Notes under the pieces: model-generated | The model's input: the letters and a program-made list of their open reading frames with translations, nothing else | Told to the model about the DNA's origin: nothing | The model's database searches: none | Position numbers and translations under genes: made by a program | Part shown: in pieces, positions 9,771-19,684 of the stretch | Numbering within the stretch: the stretch's first letter is position 1 | Layout of the letters: the number at the start of each line of letters is the position of its first letter | NCBI RefSeq assembly: GCF_026966905.1 | Contig: NZ_JAPUBN010000024.1 | Coordinates: 62,001 to 126,000 of the forward strand | Direction of reading: 5' to 3' | Origin: Marinomonas phaeophyticola | GTDB lineage: Bacteria > Pseudomonadota > Gammaproteobacteria > Pseudomonadales > Marinomonadaceae | DNA: 64,000 nucleotides

Positions 9771-9772
9771 CT

Positions 9773-11416
9773 ATGTGGCAAAACCTTATACGAACATGGC
9801 GAATTTTTCATGTCATTATTCGCTATCGACTAGATACCTTTATCCCTGTTGAAAAACTACCTTGGTTCCTGAAATACACCTTTGGCGTACTATCAAGTAA
9901 AGGAAGGGGCAATTTACAAGGTTCCAGAGGGGAACGCCTCCGTCTGGCACTCGAATCCCTTGGCCCCATATTTGTTAAGTTTGGCCAGCTGCTATCCACT
10001 AGACGCGACCTTTTAGATGACGATTTAGCGGATCAGCTGGCTAAATTACAAGATAAGGTTCCGCCTTTTTCTGGAGAGCAAGCACAAGATATCATTGAGC
10101 ACTCTCTCGGCGCGCCCATCGCAGACTGTTTTGACGAATTTGCGCTAACACCTCTAGCGTCTGCCTCCATTGCTCAAGTGCATACGGCTAAGCTAAAAAC
10201 CGGTGAAGATGTCGTTATAAAAGTGATTCGTCCTAATATTGAGCCTACCATAAAGCAAGACATTGGTTTGCTGTATACCCTCGCAAAATTACTCAACAAA
10301 TACAGCAAAGACGGTCGCAGGTTAAAACCGATTGAAGTCGTCAGTGACTATGAATACACCATCCTTGATGAATTAGATCTAGCAAAAGAAGCGGCTAATA
10401 CCGGTTTATTACAACGTAACTTTCATGAGTCTGATTTACTATACGTCCCTCAAGTTTATTGGGATTATTGCCGCCACAACATCATGGTTATCGAACGCAT
10501 CGAAGGCATTCCAGTCGCTAATATTAATGACCTCAATAACGCTAACGTAGACATGAAATGCCTTGCAGAAAGGGGCGTAGAGATTTTCTTCACGCAAGTT
10601 TTTGACCACAGTTTTTTCCATGCCGATATGCATCCAGGCAATATTTTTGTGGACCCAAGCAAGCCGGAATCCCCCAAATACATTGCCATTGATTGCGCCA
10701 TTATGGGCAGTCTCACTGATGAAGATAAAAACTACCTAGCACGTAACCTCCTAGCCTTTTTCGATCGTGATTACCGAATGGTGGCGCAACTGCATGTAGA
10801 AAGTGGTTGGGTACCAAAAGACACCCCCGTGCATGCTTTTGAAACGGCGATCCGTAGTGTTTGCGAACCTATGTTTGCTAAGCCGTTAAAAGACATCTCA
10901 TTTGGTCAGGTGTTAATTGGCCTCTTCCAAACCGCTAGACGTTTTAATATGGAAGTACAGCCACAGCTTGTTTTACTCGAAAAAACGCTATTAAATATCG
11001 AGGGCTTAGGTAGACAACTGTATCCAGACCTAGACTTATGGGTAACCGCAAAACCTTTCTTAGAACGTTGGATGAAACGCCAAATAGGGCCACAACGGGT
11101 CTTTGATGAGATAAAAAAACAAGCACCTGAATGGGCGGGACAACTGCCTCAAATCCCTAACCTTATTTACTCCGCGTTAGCGCAAGCCAGTAAACAAGAA
11201 GAAAGAGCGATTGCGCAAACGAATGCTATCTTGAGTCTAAATAGAGAATTAAAACGTAATCGCCGCAATACTCCATTCAAAGTATTAGGTATATTAAGCA
11301 TTATCAGTGCATGGATTGTGTCTGACCCAGTGGCACTAAATCATCTAGCCAGTGCCGATATAATGGGCTTAGGACTTTTTATTGCAGGAATATACCTGTT
11401 AGTATTAAAACCGTAA
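9773..11416 (+). CDS. ubiB: Ubiquinone biosynthesis atypical kinase/ATPase UbiB
   Basis: UbiB is a membrane-bound ABC1/ADCK-family protein with ATPase activity that supports the ubiquinone synthesis complex. It has 547 residues. The KxGQ motif ([14 protein letters not shown]) is near residue 65, the Ala-rich loop region SASIAQVH near 130, the catalytic-loop-like [12 protein letters not shown] near 285, and the IDCAIMG metal-binding motif (DFG equivalent) near 308. Two C-terminal membrane helices cover about 500-545. It is translationally adjacent to ubiE and is followed 16 bp later by hisE. Confidence 0.95.
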   Translation: MWQNLIRTWRIFHVIIRYRLDTFIPVEKLPWFLKYTFGVLSSKGRGNLQGSRGERLRLALESLGPIFVKFGQLLSTRRDLLDDDLADQLAKLQDKVPPFSGEQAQDIIEHSLGAPIADCFDEFALTPLASASIAQVHTAKLKTGEDVVIKVIRPNIEPTIKQDIGLLYTLAKLLNKYSKDGRRLKPIEVVSDYEYTILDELDLAKEAANTGLLQRNFHESDLLYVPQVYWDYCRHNIMVIERIEGIPVANINDLNNANVDMKCLAERGVEIFFTQVFDHSFFHADMHPGNIFVDPSKPESPKYIAIDCAIMGSLTDEDKNYLARNLLAFFDRDYRMVAQLHVESGWVPKDTPVHAFETAIRSVCEPMFAKPLKDISFGQVLIGLFQTARRFNMEVQPQLVLLEKTLLNIEGLGRQLYPDLDLWVTAKPFLERWMKRQIGPQRVFDEIKKQAPEWAGQLPQIPNLIYSALAQASKQEERAIAQTNAILSLNRELKRNRRNTPFKVLGILSIISAWIVSDPVALNHLASADIMGLGLFIAGIYLLVLKP

Positions 11417-11432
11417 CATTTGAGAGACTATA

Positions 11433-11765
11433 ATGAGCACCGATATTTTAACCGAATTAGCGAAGACGCTTGAACAACGAAAGTTAGCATCATCTGATTC
11501 ATCTTATGTTGCTAGTCTGCACGCTAAAGGTTTAAATAAAATTCTAGAAAAAGTGGGTGAAGAGAGTATTGAAACCATTCTTGCCGCCAAAGACGCCATC
11601 AACTCTGATGACAAGACTCATCTTGTTTACGAAACAGCAGATCTGTGGTTCCACACTTTAGTTATGTTATCTCATTTAGATTTAGGTCCTGAAGACGTCT
11701 TAAATGAGCTAGCTCGTCGATTTAACTTATCTGGCTTGGAAGAAAAAGCCAGTCGATCTCAGTAG
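11433..11765 (+). CDS. hisE: Phosphoribosyl-ATP pyrophosphatase HisE
   Basis: HisE hydrolyses phosphoribosyl-ATP to phosphoribosyl-AMP, the second step of histidine synthesis. It has 110 residues, the size of the stand-alone enzyme. The MazG-like metal site is formed by [14 protein letters not shown] and the [14 protein letters not shown] helix. The gene lies between ubiB and tatA as in pseudomonads, but the hisI (cyclohydrolase) gene that normally precedes it there is missing, and no HisI domain is fused to this protein. Confidence 0.94.
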   Translation: MSTDILTELAKTLEQRKLASSDSSYVASLHAKGLNKILEKVGEESIETILAAKDAINSDDKTHLVYETADLWFHTLVMLSHLDLGPEDVLNELARRFNLSGLEEKASRSQ

Positions 11766-11775
11766 GAGAAACGTT

Positions 11776-11991
11776 ATGCTTGGTGGAATTAGTATTTGGC
11801 AACTGCTTATTGTTTTAGCCATTCTTATCCTTATTTTTGGTACTAAGAAATTAAAAAACTTAGGATCGGATCTAGGTGGGGCGGTAAAAGGGTTTAAAGA
11901 AGCCGTGAATAAAGAAGACATGGATGAAGAGAAAAAAGCGGACACTCAAAGTAAAGTCATTGAAAATGACAAAAACGATAAGAGTGCCTAA
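11776..11991 (+). CDS. tatA: Sec-independent translocase subunit TatA
   Basis: This is the 71-residue pore-forming component of the twin-arginine translocase. It has one N-terminal membrane helix ([20 protein letters not shown]), the conserved [21 protein letters not shown] amphipathic segment and a charged tail. AGGAG lies 7 bp upstream of the ATG. It is followed after 3 bp by tatB and then tatC, forming the canonical tatABC operon. TatE is excluded by the operon context. Confidence 0.95.
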   Translation: MLGGISIWQLLIVLAILILIFGTKKLKNLGSDLGGAVKGFKEAVNKEDMDEEKKADTQSKVIENDKNDKSA

Positions 11992-11994
11992 TCT

Positions 11995-12405
11995 GTGTTC
12001 GATATAGGTTTTTCAGAACTTCTCATCGTATTTATTGTGGGCCTACTTATTTTAGGCCCAGAACGACTGCCCCATGCAGCCAAAACAGCAGGTTTATGGA
12101 TAAGGAAAATTAAACGCAGTATTGGCTCTGTTCAACGTGAAATCAATGAACAGCTTGATAAAGAAGAATTACAGCAAAAAATTCAGGAAACGAATCAGCG
12201 TATTATGGCGGAGTCTAATGCCATTCAAAATACCATAACACCTCTTCCTGAAACGGCAAACCTAGACCAAGAGCCGACAGCTCCAGAACCAACGACTACA
12301 GAAAATAGCTCTGCGTCTAACGTCGAGGCAGAAGTCAAAAATGACGCCGCTACTCCGTCAGAAGCATCTGCCGTAGAAAAACGGGTAGAAACCGAAAAAA
12401 GTTAA
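11995..12405 (+). CDS. tatB: Sec-independent translocase subunit TatB
   Basis: TatB works with TatC as the receptor for twin-arginine signal peptides. It has 136 residues starting at GTG (11995), 3 bp after the tatA stop. The N-terminal FDIGFSELLIVFIVGLLILGPERLP contains the Glu in the membrane helix and the GPERLP hinge that separate TatB from TatA. It is followed by a long amphipathic helix and an acidic, Glu/Thr/Ala-rich disordered tail. Confidence 0.94.
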   Translation: MFDIGFSELLIVFIVGLLILGPERLPHAAKTAGLWIRKIKRSIGSVQREINEQLDKEELQQKIQETNQRIMAESNAIQNTITPLPETANLDQEPTAPEPTTTENSSASNVEAEVKNDAATPSEASAVEKRVETEKS

Positions 12406-12441
12406 TTTTTTATTAGACATTCATTACAGGATGCCTCTCTA

Positions 12442-13211
12442 ATGAGTCAGAACACTACTGCTACTACACAGACACCTTTAGTTGCGCATTTAATTGAATT
12501 ACGTAATCGTTTATTAAAAATTGTTGTTGTTATTCTGGTGCTGTTTTTAGGCCTATACGTTTTCGCAAATGACCTTTATTTAATGGTGTCAGAACCTTTA
12601 AGATTGTTATTGCCTGAAGGCAGTTCTTTAATTGCTACCGAAGTGGCCTCCCCTTTTCTGGCGCCTTTAAAACTGACATTTGCAATTGCGGTGTTACTGT
12701 CTGTACCTTTCACCTTGTATCAAGTTTGGGCCTTTATAGCACCCGCGCTTTACAAGAATGAAAAACAAATCGCCATCCCTTTATTAATCTCAAGTATTTT
12801 TCTTTTCTACTCAGGCGTGGTTTTCGCGTATTACGTAGTCTTACCATTAATCTTTGGTTTTTTCACTTCCGTTGGTCCAAGTGAAGTCACCGTAATGACA
12901 GATATCAATCACTACTTGAACTTCGTATTAAAGCTATTCTTTGCCTTCGGTGCGACTTTTGAGATCCCGGTTGCCACCTACTTGCTGATTAAAGCGGGGG
13001 TCACTACCGTAAAATCACTGTCTGCAAAAAGGCCTTATATCATCTTAGGCTGCTTTGTTATGGGCATGTTATTAACCCCCCTGATATTTTCTCGCAAACA
13101 TTATTAGCCATTCCAATGTGGTTGCTATTTGAAGTTGGACTGATTGCTGGACGCTCTGTTCCTGTCGAGCAGGACGAAGAAGAGTCCACGGAAACACCAC
13201 CCGCGCCCTAA
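12442..13211 (+). pseudogene. tatC: TatC with a one-base frameshift in a C run
   Basis: This is the polytopic Tat receptor subunit. The frame from 12442 encodes normal TatC up to [10 protein letters not shown], then runs out of frame to a stop at 13107 (221 residues). Adding one C to the C6 run at 13076-13081 restores [16 protein letters not shown] and the last helix, ending at the TAA at 13209-13211 with an acidic tail, for about 256 residues in total. The break falls before the sixth membrane helix, so the truncated form would probably not work. The cause may be a sequencing error, real decay or slippage. The gene is otherwise well conserved in sequence and position. Confidence 0.88.
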
Positions 13212-13227
13212 GTCGTCATTCTAACAA

Positions 13228-13266
13228 GTTATAAAAAAAGGGACCCTGTGTCTCTTTTTTTATAAC
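13228..13266 (+). terminator. Rho-independent terminator after tatC
   Basis: GTTATAAAAAAAGGGA at 13228-13243 pairs with TCTCTTTTTTTATAAC at 13251-13266 with one G-U pair, giving a 16-bp stem, a 7-nt loop and a built-in T7 run. It closes the ubiE-ubiB-hisE-tatABC block and may work in both directions. Confidence 0.8.
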
Positions 13267-13422
13267 TGCACTTATCTAGCCTATTCGATTTGAAATTACT
13301 ATTAAGACGGCGCTTACAGACAAAAATTAGTCGAGTACATATCACAGATAACCGCATTCACCATTATAAGATGATTCCACGCTTTCTTTGAAAACCGTTG
13401 AACTCTTATTTAGGATAGTCTA

Positions 13423-14601
13423 ATGCAAACACTTGATAACCCTATTGAAATAGCCTCTTTCACCCCTTATCCAATCAAGCATTTACCTTTGGATATCCGT
13501 TTAAATGATACCTCATTGAGTATTATCTGGGACGATAATCATCAGAGTGAGTTTCACTATCTTTGGTTACGAGATAATTGTCACTGTAGCGAATGCATCA
13601 CCCAATTAACAAGAGAGCAAATGTTTGAAATTTGCGATGTGCCATTAGACATCAAACCAACTGATGCCTATCTCACTGAAGAAAATAGATTAGTGATTAA
13701 CTGGGACAATCCTTCTCATACCAGTCAATTTCACCCAGGTTGGTTACGCAGCCATTGCTATAGTGAAGCCAACTTAAAAGCGAAACAATGGTCAGCCAAA
13801 GTATGGGATAAAGAACGTATTAGTACAGAGTTAGCGAGCTATCAAGCGCAAGACATCTTACAAGATGACAAGGTGTTATTAAGTTGGTTAAGACAGCTAA
13901 GAGACGATGGACTGACCTTGATCAAACATGTTGCTACAGAAAGCGATTCACTGATTGAAATAGCCAATCGTATTTCATTTATTAGAGAAACGAATTTCGG
14001 TACTGTCTTTAATGTACGAGCCAAAGCCGATGCAAACAGTGCCGCCTACACAGATCTTCGCTTGCCATTACATACGGACTTACCTACTAGAGAGCTGCAG
14101 CCAGGACTACAATTTCTCCATTGTTTAGTAAACGATGCGACTGGAGGAGAGTCTATTCTAGTGGATGGCTTTAAGATTGCTGAACATATGCAAACTTACT
14201 ACCCGGAAGAGTTTTATAGCCTTAGCACTTTTCCTATGTCCTTTTACAATAAAGACAAACACAGTGATTACCGTTTTCGAGGCACTGCGATAGTGACGGA
14301 CTCTGATAATAAGGTGGTCGAAGTTCGCTTAGCCAATTTTTTAAGAGGCCCTATCGATGTTCCCGCTCAACAAACCCTGCCCCTGTATCATGCCTACAGA
14401 CGCTTTATCGAATTAACTCGAGACCCTAAGTTCCAGTTCTTTTATCGTCTTAATGCAGGCGACCTCATTGTTTTCGATAACCGTCGTGTATTACATGCCC
14501 GCAATGCCTTTAATTTAGAGCAAGGGCACAGGCACCTTCAGGGATGTTATGTCGATAGAGACGAACTGCTTTCACGTATCCGAGTACTTGAAAGAGAATA
14601 A
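13423..14601 (+). CDS. Gamma-butyrobetaine dioxygenase (carnitine-forming)
   Basis: This Fe(II)/2-oxoglutarate-dependent oxygenase of the BBOX/TauD family most likely hydroxylates gamma-butyrobetaine to L-carnitine. Of 392 residues, the N-terminal ~100 form the DUF971-like zinc domain with Cys ligands in DNCHCSECIT. The oxygenase core has the iron HxD in LPLHTDLPTR near residue 216, the distal His in RRVLHARNAF near 357, and a 2-oxoglutarate Arg downstream. The zinc domain separates it from taurine dioxygenase. Trimethyllysine dioxygenase is the closest alternative. The adjacent carnitine catabolic genes favour gamma-butyrobetaine. Confidence 0.85.
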   Translation: MQTLDNPIEIASFTPYPIKHLPLDIRLNDTSLSIIWDDNHQSEFHYLWLRDNCHCSECITQLTREQMFEICDVPLDIKPTDAYLTEENRLVINWDNPSHTSQFHPGWLRSHCYSEANLKAKQWSAKVWDKERISTELASYQAQDILQDDKVLLSWLRQLRDDGLTLIKHVATESDSLIEIANRISFIRETNFGTVFNVRAKADANSAAYTDLRLPLHTDLPTRELQPGLQFLHCLVNDATGGESILVDGFKIAEHMQTYYPEEFYSLSTFPMSFYNKDKHSDYRFRGTAIVTDSDNKVVEVRLANFLRGPIDVPAQQTLPLYHAYRRFIELTRDPKFQFFYRLNAGDLIVFDNRRVLHARNAFNLEQGHRHLQGCYVDRDELLSRIRVLERE

Positions 14602-14662
14602 GGCCCCGTCTTAATATCCGATCAAATAGCATAGTGCTCTTTGAACACCTCAAAGGCACATG

Positions 14663-15658
14663 TTATTTGATTAATAATCGATAACCAGAAGCGGTAATAC
14701 CGTAACACTCTTTATAGCGACGGCTAAAATGAGCAGTAGAACTAAAGCCACTTGCCATCGCAATTTCAGAGATACTCAAGCTGCTATCGGCCAATAATTG
14801 CTTTGCCTGTTCCAGGCGTAGCCCTAAATAATAGGCAGAAGGAGAACACTTAAAGTACTGGTTAAAAAGCCTTTCTAATTGCCGAACAGAAAGACACAAT
14901 ACAAGCGCAATGTCTTTTGACGATAACGGCTCTTCAATATTTTTGGACATTAACGTTAATGCTTTCAACACCTTAGGATGGTGAATATTCATTCTTTTCA
15001 TCCAATCCATTTTTTGATTGTCAGATGGCTTCCGCACTCCTGTTTTTATCAACTGATCACACACTAATTTAGCCAACTCAGCACCACAGTACTCCGTAAT
15101 CAAATACAGCACCATGTCACTTGCCGCCGCACCACCAGCACAGGTAATGCAGTGACCATCTATCTCAAATAACTCATGGGTCACTTCTATTTGAGGATAC
15201 GTCTCTTTAAACGCCGGTAAGGCTTCCCAATGAAGTGTGACTTTACGTCGCTCTAACAACTTAGCCCGCGCCAATAAATAGCAACCGGTATCTAACGCGC
15301 CAATTACCCCAGTTTTATGTTGCAGACGTTTTAACCATTGAATAGTGTCTTCGTTAATATGGTGCTCTGGGTGGAAACTGGCGTTTACAAATAAATTCCT
15401 AGGTCGATCCACCAAATGCAAATTTTTACAGGGCTGCAATGCCATGCCATTGCTGGCCGTAACTAACGCATCATTTTCACTTAAACATTGCCAACGAAAG
15501 ACTTGCCTCTGGGCCAAACGGTTAGCAATACGTAAAGGCTCAATGGCAGACAGCAGAGACACCATTGCGTACTCAGGCAAGAGCAAAAAGGATAAGGTGA
15601 AAACACCGTCATCATCGGCAACCAAGGATGAAGTCTCACTTGGAGCATCAATAGTCAT
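14663..15658 (-). CDS. GlxA-family AraC-type regulator
   Basis: The protein has 331 residues from the ATG at 15658, which has GGAGAG 8 bp upstream. A longer frame from 15718 lacks a ribosome site. The N-terminal ~190 residues are a DJ-1/PfpI-like ligand-binding domain that includes GALDTGCYLLARA and CAGGAAASDMVLYLI. The C-terminal ~100 residues hold two AraC helix-turn-helix motifs, including LSISEIAMASGFSSTAHFSR. This class includes the betaine/carnitine regulators GbdR and CdhR. Set between the dioxygenase and the BCCT gene, it probably responds to a quaternary amine. The ligand is inferred. Confidence 0.85.
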   Translation of the reverse strand: MTIDAPSETSSLVADDDGVFTLSFLLLPEYAMVSLLSAIEPLRIANRLAQRQVFRWQCLSENDALVTASNGMALQPCKNLHLVDRPRNLFVNASFHPEHHINEDTIQWLKRLQHKTGVIGALDTGCYLLARAKLLERRKVTLHWEALPAFKETYPQIEVTHELFEIDGHCITCAGGAAASDMVLYLITEYCGAELAKLVCDQLIKTGVRKPSDNQKMDWMKRMNIHHPKVLKALTLMSKNIEEPLSSKDIALVLCLSVRQLERLFNQYFKCSPSAYYLGLRLEQAKQLLADSSLSISEIAMASGFSSTAHFSRRYKECYGITASGYRLLIK

Positions 15659-15766
15659 GTATTTTTCTCTCCATAAAAAATACGACACACCAGAGCAGCA
15701 TGTCGTATTTATTAGCAAGCTTCAATATCCGAACATGTTCATTCAAGCCTATGATTTTGCTGTTTT

Positions 15767-17413
15767 TTATTGCTTATTAGCGTTCCTAGTTTCTTCAAAT
15801 AGAGATTTCAAAACCCCCAAGGTCATAATGATAATAATAAAACTTAAAGGCAGAGCAGCCGCAATATTGGCTGTTTGCAACGCGCTTAACCCACCCGCGA
15901 CTAACAGTGCCGCCGCAACGAAGCCAATAATTACCCCCCAGAAAATACGGAATGTTTTAGGTGGCTCTTCATTACCCAAAGATAAAATCGTCGTTAGTAC
16001 CAAGGTACCAGAATCCGATGAGGTCACAAACCAGCTCATTAACAAGAACACCATCATGGCGGAAACTAACCAACCCACAACACCATCACCAAAGATGCCA
16101 TCAGAACTGGCAAACAAAGCCGCTGGGAGGTTCCAAGCATTAACCAAATCAATAATGCCTGCGGTACCCACACCATTTGTCGCCACGAGTTCTTGATACA
16201 GAGCCGTTCCCCCAAAGATGCCTAACCATACAAAAATGATAACCGTTGGCACAAGCAATACCCCGATAATAAACTCTCTCAAAGTACGACCACGGGAAAT
16301 ACGAGCAATAAACAAACCAACAAACGGTGCCCAAGCAAGCCACCACCCCCAATAAAATACGGTCCATCCATTTTGCCAATTTGCTGGGCCTTCCTCTTCA
16401 GGAAACCATAACCCCATAGGCACAAAATTCACCAGATAGTCACCTAAAGAATCAGCGAAAACCCCTAATAACCAAGTGGTTGGCCCCCCAAACAAGAAGA
16501 AGGCAATAACCACAATAGAAATGACAATATTCCATTGAGAAATAATCCGAATCCCTTTACCCACGCCCGAAAGTGCCGACAAGATAGACACAATAGAAAT
16601 AATAACAATCAACAACAGCTGGGTCGTAATACCAGAATCAACACCGATAAGTCGTTCTAAACCAACGGACATCTGACTCACGCCTAATCCTAAAGACGTT
16701 GCAACGCCGAAAACACAGCCGAGCACACCGAAAATATCCACCGCGTGGCCAATTGGCCCATAGATGCGATCACCAATAAAAGGATATAAAGAAGAACGTA
16801 ACGCTAATGGCAGTTTTTTACGATAGGCAAAATAAGCAAGCGACATCCCCACAATCACATAGACAGCCCAACCATGAAATCCCCAGTGAAAAAAGGTCAC
16901 TCTTAATGCATCCACCGCTCGGTCATAATTTATCTCACCCGCGCCAGCCATATCAGCATAGGGGTTATTGGGGTAGCCAAAAGCCCCACTGTTATCAAGA
17001 TAGAAAATGGGTTCTGCTACCCCAAAGAAAAGAATACCAATACCGATACCCGCCGAAAACAGCATGGAAAACCAAGCAAAATTACTAAAATCAGGTCGAC
17101 TGTCATCGTCACCGAGTCGAATACGGCCAAAACGGCTAAACACAATGACAGCGCACACAGCGATCAGAAAAACAATCGTCACCATGTAGTACCAACCAAA
17201 AGTCACTTCAATCCAAGTTCTTACTGCGCCAAAGAGTGATCCAGCCAACTCAGTATTTGTCGCTGTAAATAAAACAAACAATAGCACCAATACGGTAGAC
17301 GAGATGGTCATACCTTTGTGCATGCCTTTAAACAGTCCAGATTTTGCTAATTTCTCCGCTTTAAATACCCCCGACTCAGATGACTCAAAACCGGATTTCA
17401 AATTAGACGACAT
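15767..17413 (-). CDS. BCCT-family betaine/carnitine transporter
   Basis: This is a sodium- or proton-coupled carrier for trimethylammonium compounds. It has 548 residues from the ATG at 17413, preceded by GGGGA at good spacing. ATGs at 17428 and 17419 are possible but poorly placed. Twelve membrane helices are evident. The BCCT signature is in the Trp-rich segment WTVFYWGWWLAWAPFVGLF near residue 365, and the FFGVAEPIFY and HWGFHGWAVYVIVG segments near the substrate site are present. The long charged C-terminal tail of osmosensing BetP-like members is absent. The operon context favours gamma-butyrobetaine/carnitine uptake for catabolism. Confidence 0.9.
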   Translation of the reverse strand: MSSNLKSGFESSESGVFKAEKLAKSGLFKGMHKGMTISSTVLVLLFVLFTATNTELAGSLFGAVRTWIEVTFGWYYMVTIVFLIAVCAVIVFSRFGRIRLGDDDSRPDFSNFAWFSMLFSAGIGIGILFFGVAEPIFYLDNSGAFGYPNNPYADMAGAGEINYDRAVDALRVTFFHWGFHGWAVYVIVGMSLAYFAYRKKLPLALRSSLYPFIGDRIYGPIGHAVDIFGVLGCVFGVATSLGLGVSQMSVGLERLIGVDSGITTQLLLIVIISIVSILSALSGVGKGIRIISQWNIVISIVVIAFFLFGGPTTWLLGVFADSLGDYLVNFVPMGLWFPEEEGPANWQNGWTVFYWGWWLAWAPFVGLFIARISRGRTLREFIIGVLLVPTVIIFVWLGIFGGTALYQELVATNGVGTAGIIDLVNAWNLPAALFASSDGIFGDGVVGWLVSAMMVFLLMSWFVTSSDSGTLVLTTILSLGNEEPPKTFRIFWGVIIGFVAAALLVAGGLSALQTANIAAALPLSFIIIIMTLGVLKSLFEETRNANKQ

Positions 17414-17528
17414 AAGCATGTTCCCCATTTATAATAATTGTTGTATTTCTTTTGTCTGTATAGCAAGGCTCCATTATTAAAAGCGTCCTTGCTTTTAATG
17501 CTTTTTTACCGCGATTAAAACCGCGCCA

Positions 17529-18497
17529 TTAACGCTGTATCCCCTTTTCTTCACGGTATTCTTTCAGTGTCTGCATAATCCGAATTAAGCAGTCATCCCT
17601 CTCTTGAATCAAATCATTGATGGAAGCACCGTTCGCCTGAGTGAGACAACCGGCAACCATGTCATCTTTCAACTGTTGGGTTAATTTTGGGGCTTTTAAT
17701 CGGGTCCAAGGGGCTTCTAATGATTCTTCAAAATGATCCAATAAATGCGCCATGCCGCCTTGGCCGCCACCTAAGTGATACGTTAAGCAATGTCCCATAA
17801 TGGCCCATCGTAAACCCGGTCCATAGGCAATCGCCTTATCTATGTCTTCCACAGAGCATTCATTGTTTGCCACCATATGCAGCGCTTCTCTCCATAGCGC
17901 TTCTTGCAAACGATTGCCAATAAAGCCAGGCAGCTCTTTATCCATTTTCGCAACTTGTTTTTCGGTTGCTTCATAGAAGGCCGCCGTCCAGTCCACGACA
18001 TCTTGACTGGTTCTTTCGCCACCACAGACTTCACAAAACGGAACTAAATAAGGAGGGTTAAATGGATGTCCTACCACAAACCGCTCTGGTTGTTGAGTAA
18101 GATCGACGGCCATATCCGTCATGGCAAACCCCGAAGTGCTCGAGATAATGACAACTTCAGGTGGGGCAATGCGATCAAGCTCAGCAAATAAGTTTCGCTT
18201 CGCATCCAGTCTCTCCGGTGTACTTTCTTGTATTACCTCAACCCGATGAACCAAGTCTTCCAAGGTATCAACAAAGCTCAAATTTTGCTTACTTGCGCCT
18301 TCTCTAAGCCCTAGCTTAGTCATCGTTGGCCAAATAAGATCCACCATTTCTAGCAGCTTTGCTTGCGAATTCGGACCAGGATCATACGTGACAACCTGCA
18401 TTCCCATGCGCAAATAGTGCAATGCCCAGGCACCACCAATTACGCCAGTTCCTATGACACCCACTTTTGTTACTTCATTTGGATTAGGACGAGTCAT
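17529..18497 (-). CDS. cdhA: L-carnitine dehydrogenase CdhA
   Basis: This NAD-dependent enzyme oxidises L-carnitine to 3-dehydrocarnitine. Its 322 residues make up a 3-hydroxyacyl-CoA-dehydrogenase-like protein. The Rossmann motif VGVIGTGVIGGAWA starts near residue 12. The catalytic His is in VVGHPFNPPYLVP near residue 143, and the QEALWREALHMV helix follows. A GGAG site precedes the ATG, which lies 22 bp after cdhC. The neighbours CdhC and CdhB make carnitine, rather than another hydroxyacyl substrate, very likely. Confidence 0.93.
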   Translation of the reverse strand: MTRPNPNEVTKVGVIGTGVIGGAWALHYLRMGMQVVTYDPGPNSQAKLLEMVDLIWPTMTKLGLREGASKQNLSFVDTLEDLVHRVEVIQESTPERLDAKRNLFAELDRIAPPEVVIISSTSGFAMTDMAVDLTQQPERFVVGHPFNPPYLVPFCEVCGGERTSQDVVDWTAAFYEATEKQVAKMDKELPGFIGNRLQEALWREALHMVANNECSVEDIDKAIAYGPGLRWAIMGHCLTYHLGGGQGGMAHLLDHFEESLEAPWTRLKAPKLTQQLKDDMVAGCLTQANGASINDLIQERDDCLIRIMQTLKEYREEKGIQR

Positions 18498-18519
18498 TAT
18501 CTATCTCCTAGCTAAATCG

Positions 18520-19413
18520 TTATTGAGTGCCGCGTAAGCGTAATTTTTCACGAGCTTGAGTAGGGTTAAGAATGCGCCCCCCCATATTTTCAATGATATT
18601 TACTGAACGCTCGACTAATTGACCATTAGTGGCTAATACGCCCTTACCAAGATACAAATTGTCCTCTAATCCAACCCGTACATGTCCACCCAGTAAGGCG
18701 GATTGCGCCACCCAAGGCAGTTGATTACGACCCAAGGCAAACGCCGTCCAATTTGTATTTGCTGGCAACATGTCCACCATTCCCTTCAGTAACGCAAAAT
18801 TAGGGGGAGTTCCCCATGGAATCCCCTGACATAACTGAAACATAGCGTTATCGTCTAATAGGCCCTCTTTCATCATTTGCAATGCAAACCACAGATTACC
18901 GGTATCGAAGATTTCTAATTCAACCGTTACCCCAAGCTCCTTAATGCGAGCCGCACCGATACGAAGCATGTCCGGTGTTGATACATAAACAAGGTTACTG
19001 TCGCCAAAATTCAAAGAGCCACAGTCTAATGTGCAAATTTCAGGCTGTAATTGTTCCACATGAATTAAGCGCTCATGGGCACCCACCAGATCCGTGTCTT
19101 GAGTAAAGGCCGTTGGGTTCTCTTCAGGACCAATGTATAAGTCTCCTCCCATTCCCGCGGTCAAGTTGATAATGATGTCGCAGTCAGACGCCCGTAAACG
19201 TTCACAAACTTCGGCATACAATTCAACGCGTCTTGAACCCTGAGTCGTTTCAGGATCTCGAACATGTATGTGGGCAATAGCCGCTCCAGCATTCCATGCT
19301 TCAATAGCCGAGTTAGCTATTTGTTCAGGGGTAACGGGGACATTGGCATTGCGTGCGGCGGTATCCGCTGCGCCATTGACAGCGCAAGTGATAATGACGT
19401 CTTGATTCATCAT
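18520..19413 (-). CDS. cdhC: 3-dehydrocarnitine cleavage enzyme CdhC (BKACE family)
   Basis: A zinc-dependent beta-keto acid cleavage enzyme (formerly DUF849), it exchanges 3-dehydrocarnitine with acetyl-CoA to give betainyl-CoA and acetoacetate. It has 297 residues. Zinc ligands are in [11 protein letters not shown] near residue 48 and in the later [18 protein letters not shown] segment, which also carries the catalytic Arg/Asp. The gene contains an intact C7 run (18577-18583 region) encoding Gly-Gly. It is the first gene of the leftward cdhC-cdhA pair. Confidence 0.92.
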   Translation of the reverse strand: MMNQDVIITCAVNGAADTAARNANVPVTPEQIANSAIEAWNAGAAIAHIHVRDPETTQGSRRVELYAEVCERLRASDCDIIINLTAGMGGDLYIGPEENPTAFTQDTDLVGAHERLIHVEQLQPEICTLDCGSLNFGDSNLVYVSTPDMLRIGAARIKELGVTVELEIFDTGNLWFALQMMKEGLLDDNAMFQLCQGIPWGTPPNFALLKGMVDMLPANTNWTAFALGRNQLPWVAQSALLGGHVRVGLEDNLYLGKGVLATNGQLVERSVNIIENMGGRILNPTQAREKLRLRGTQ

Positions 19414-19684
19414 TTAAGGCTCTTTTATTAGTTCAATACATACTAAAGCGACAACATAGCGATCGCTCTAACCATCAACGCTAATAGAAGTTACAGATTA
19501 AATAAGTTAATTTTTGCCTAAAATCGATGTTTCTTAGCCCAAAAAACCTTCGTCTTGTTTAAAAAAACAACAAAGCCCAAAATGGTCTGACATCCTAAAA
19601 ATAGAAAAAACATAACGATAGGAAAACGTAACAATAGGAAAAAAAATAACAAGAGAAAACATAAAATCGCGTTCTGAAACTGCA
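19414..19684. other. Promoter region between cdhR and cdhC
   Basis: This A-rich 271-bp gap lies between cdhR and cdhC, both leftward. Three imperfect copies of ACGATAGGAAAA-like sequence (AACGATAGGAAAA, AACAATAGGAAAA, AACAAGAGAAAA) follow one another at about 17-bp spacing near 19614-19665. They could be regulator half-sites or simple low-complexity sequence. No gene is supported. Confidence 0.3.

Noticed and set aside
15345..16196. Rightward 283-residue frame antisense to the regulator and BCCT gene
   Set aside because: It is antisense to two well-recognised proteins, has no family features and is low in complexity; a shadow frame.
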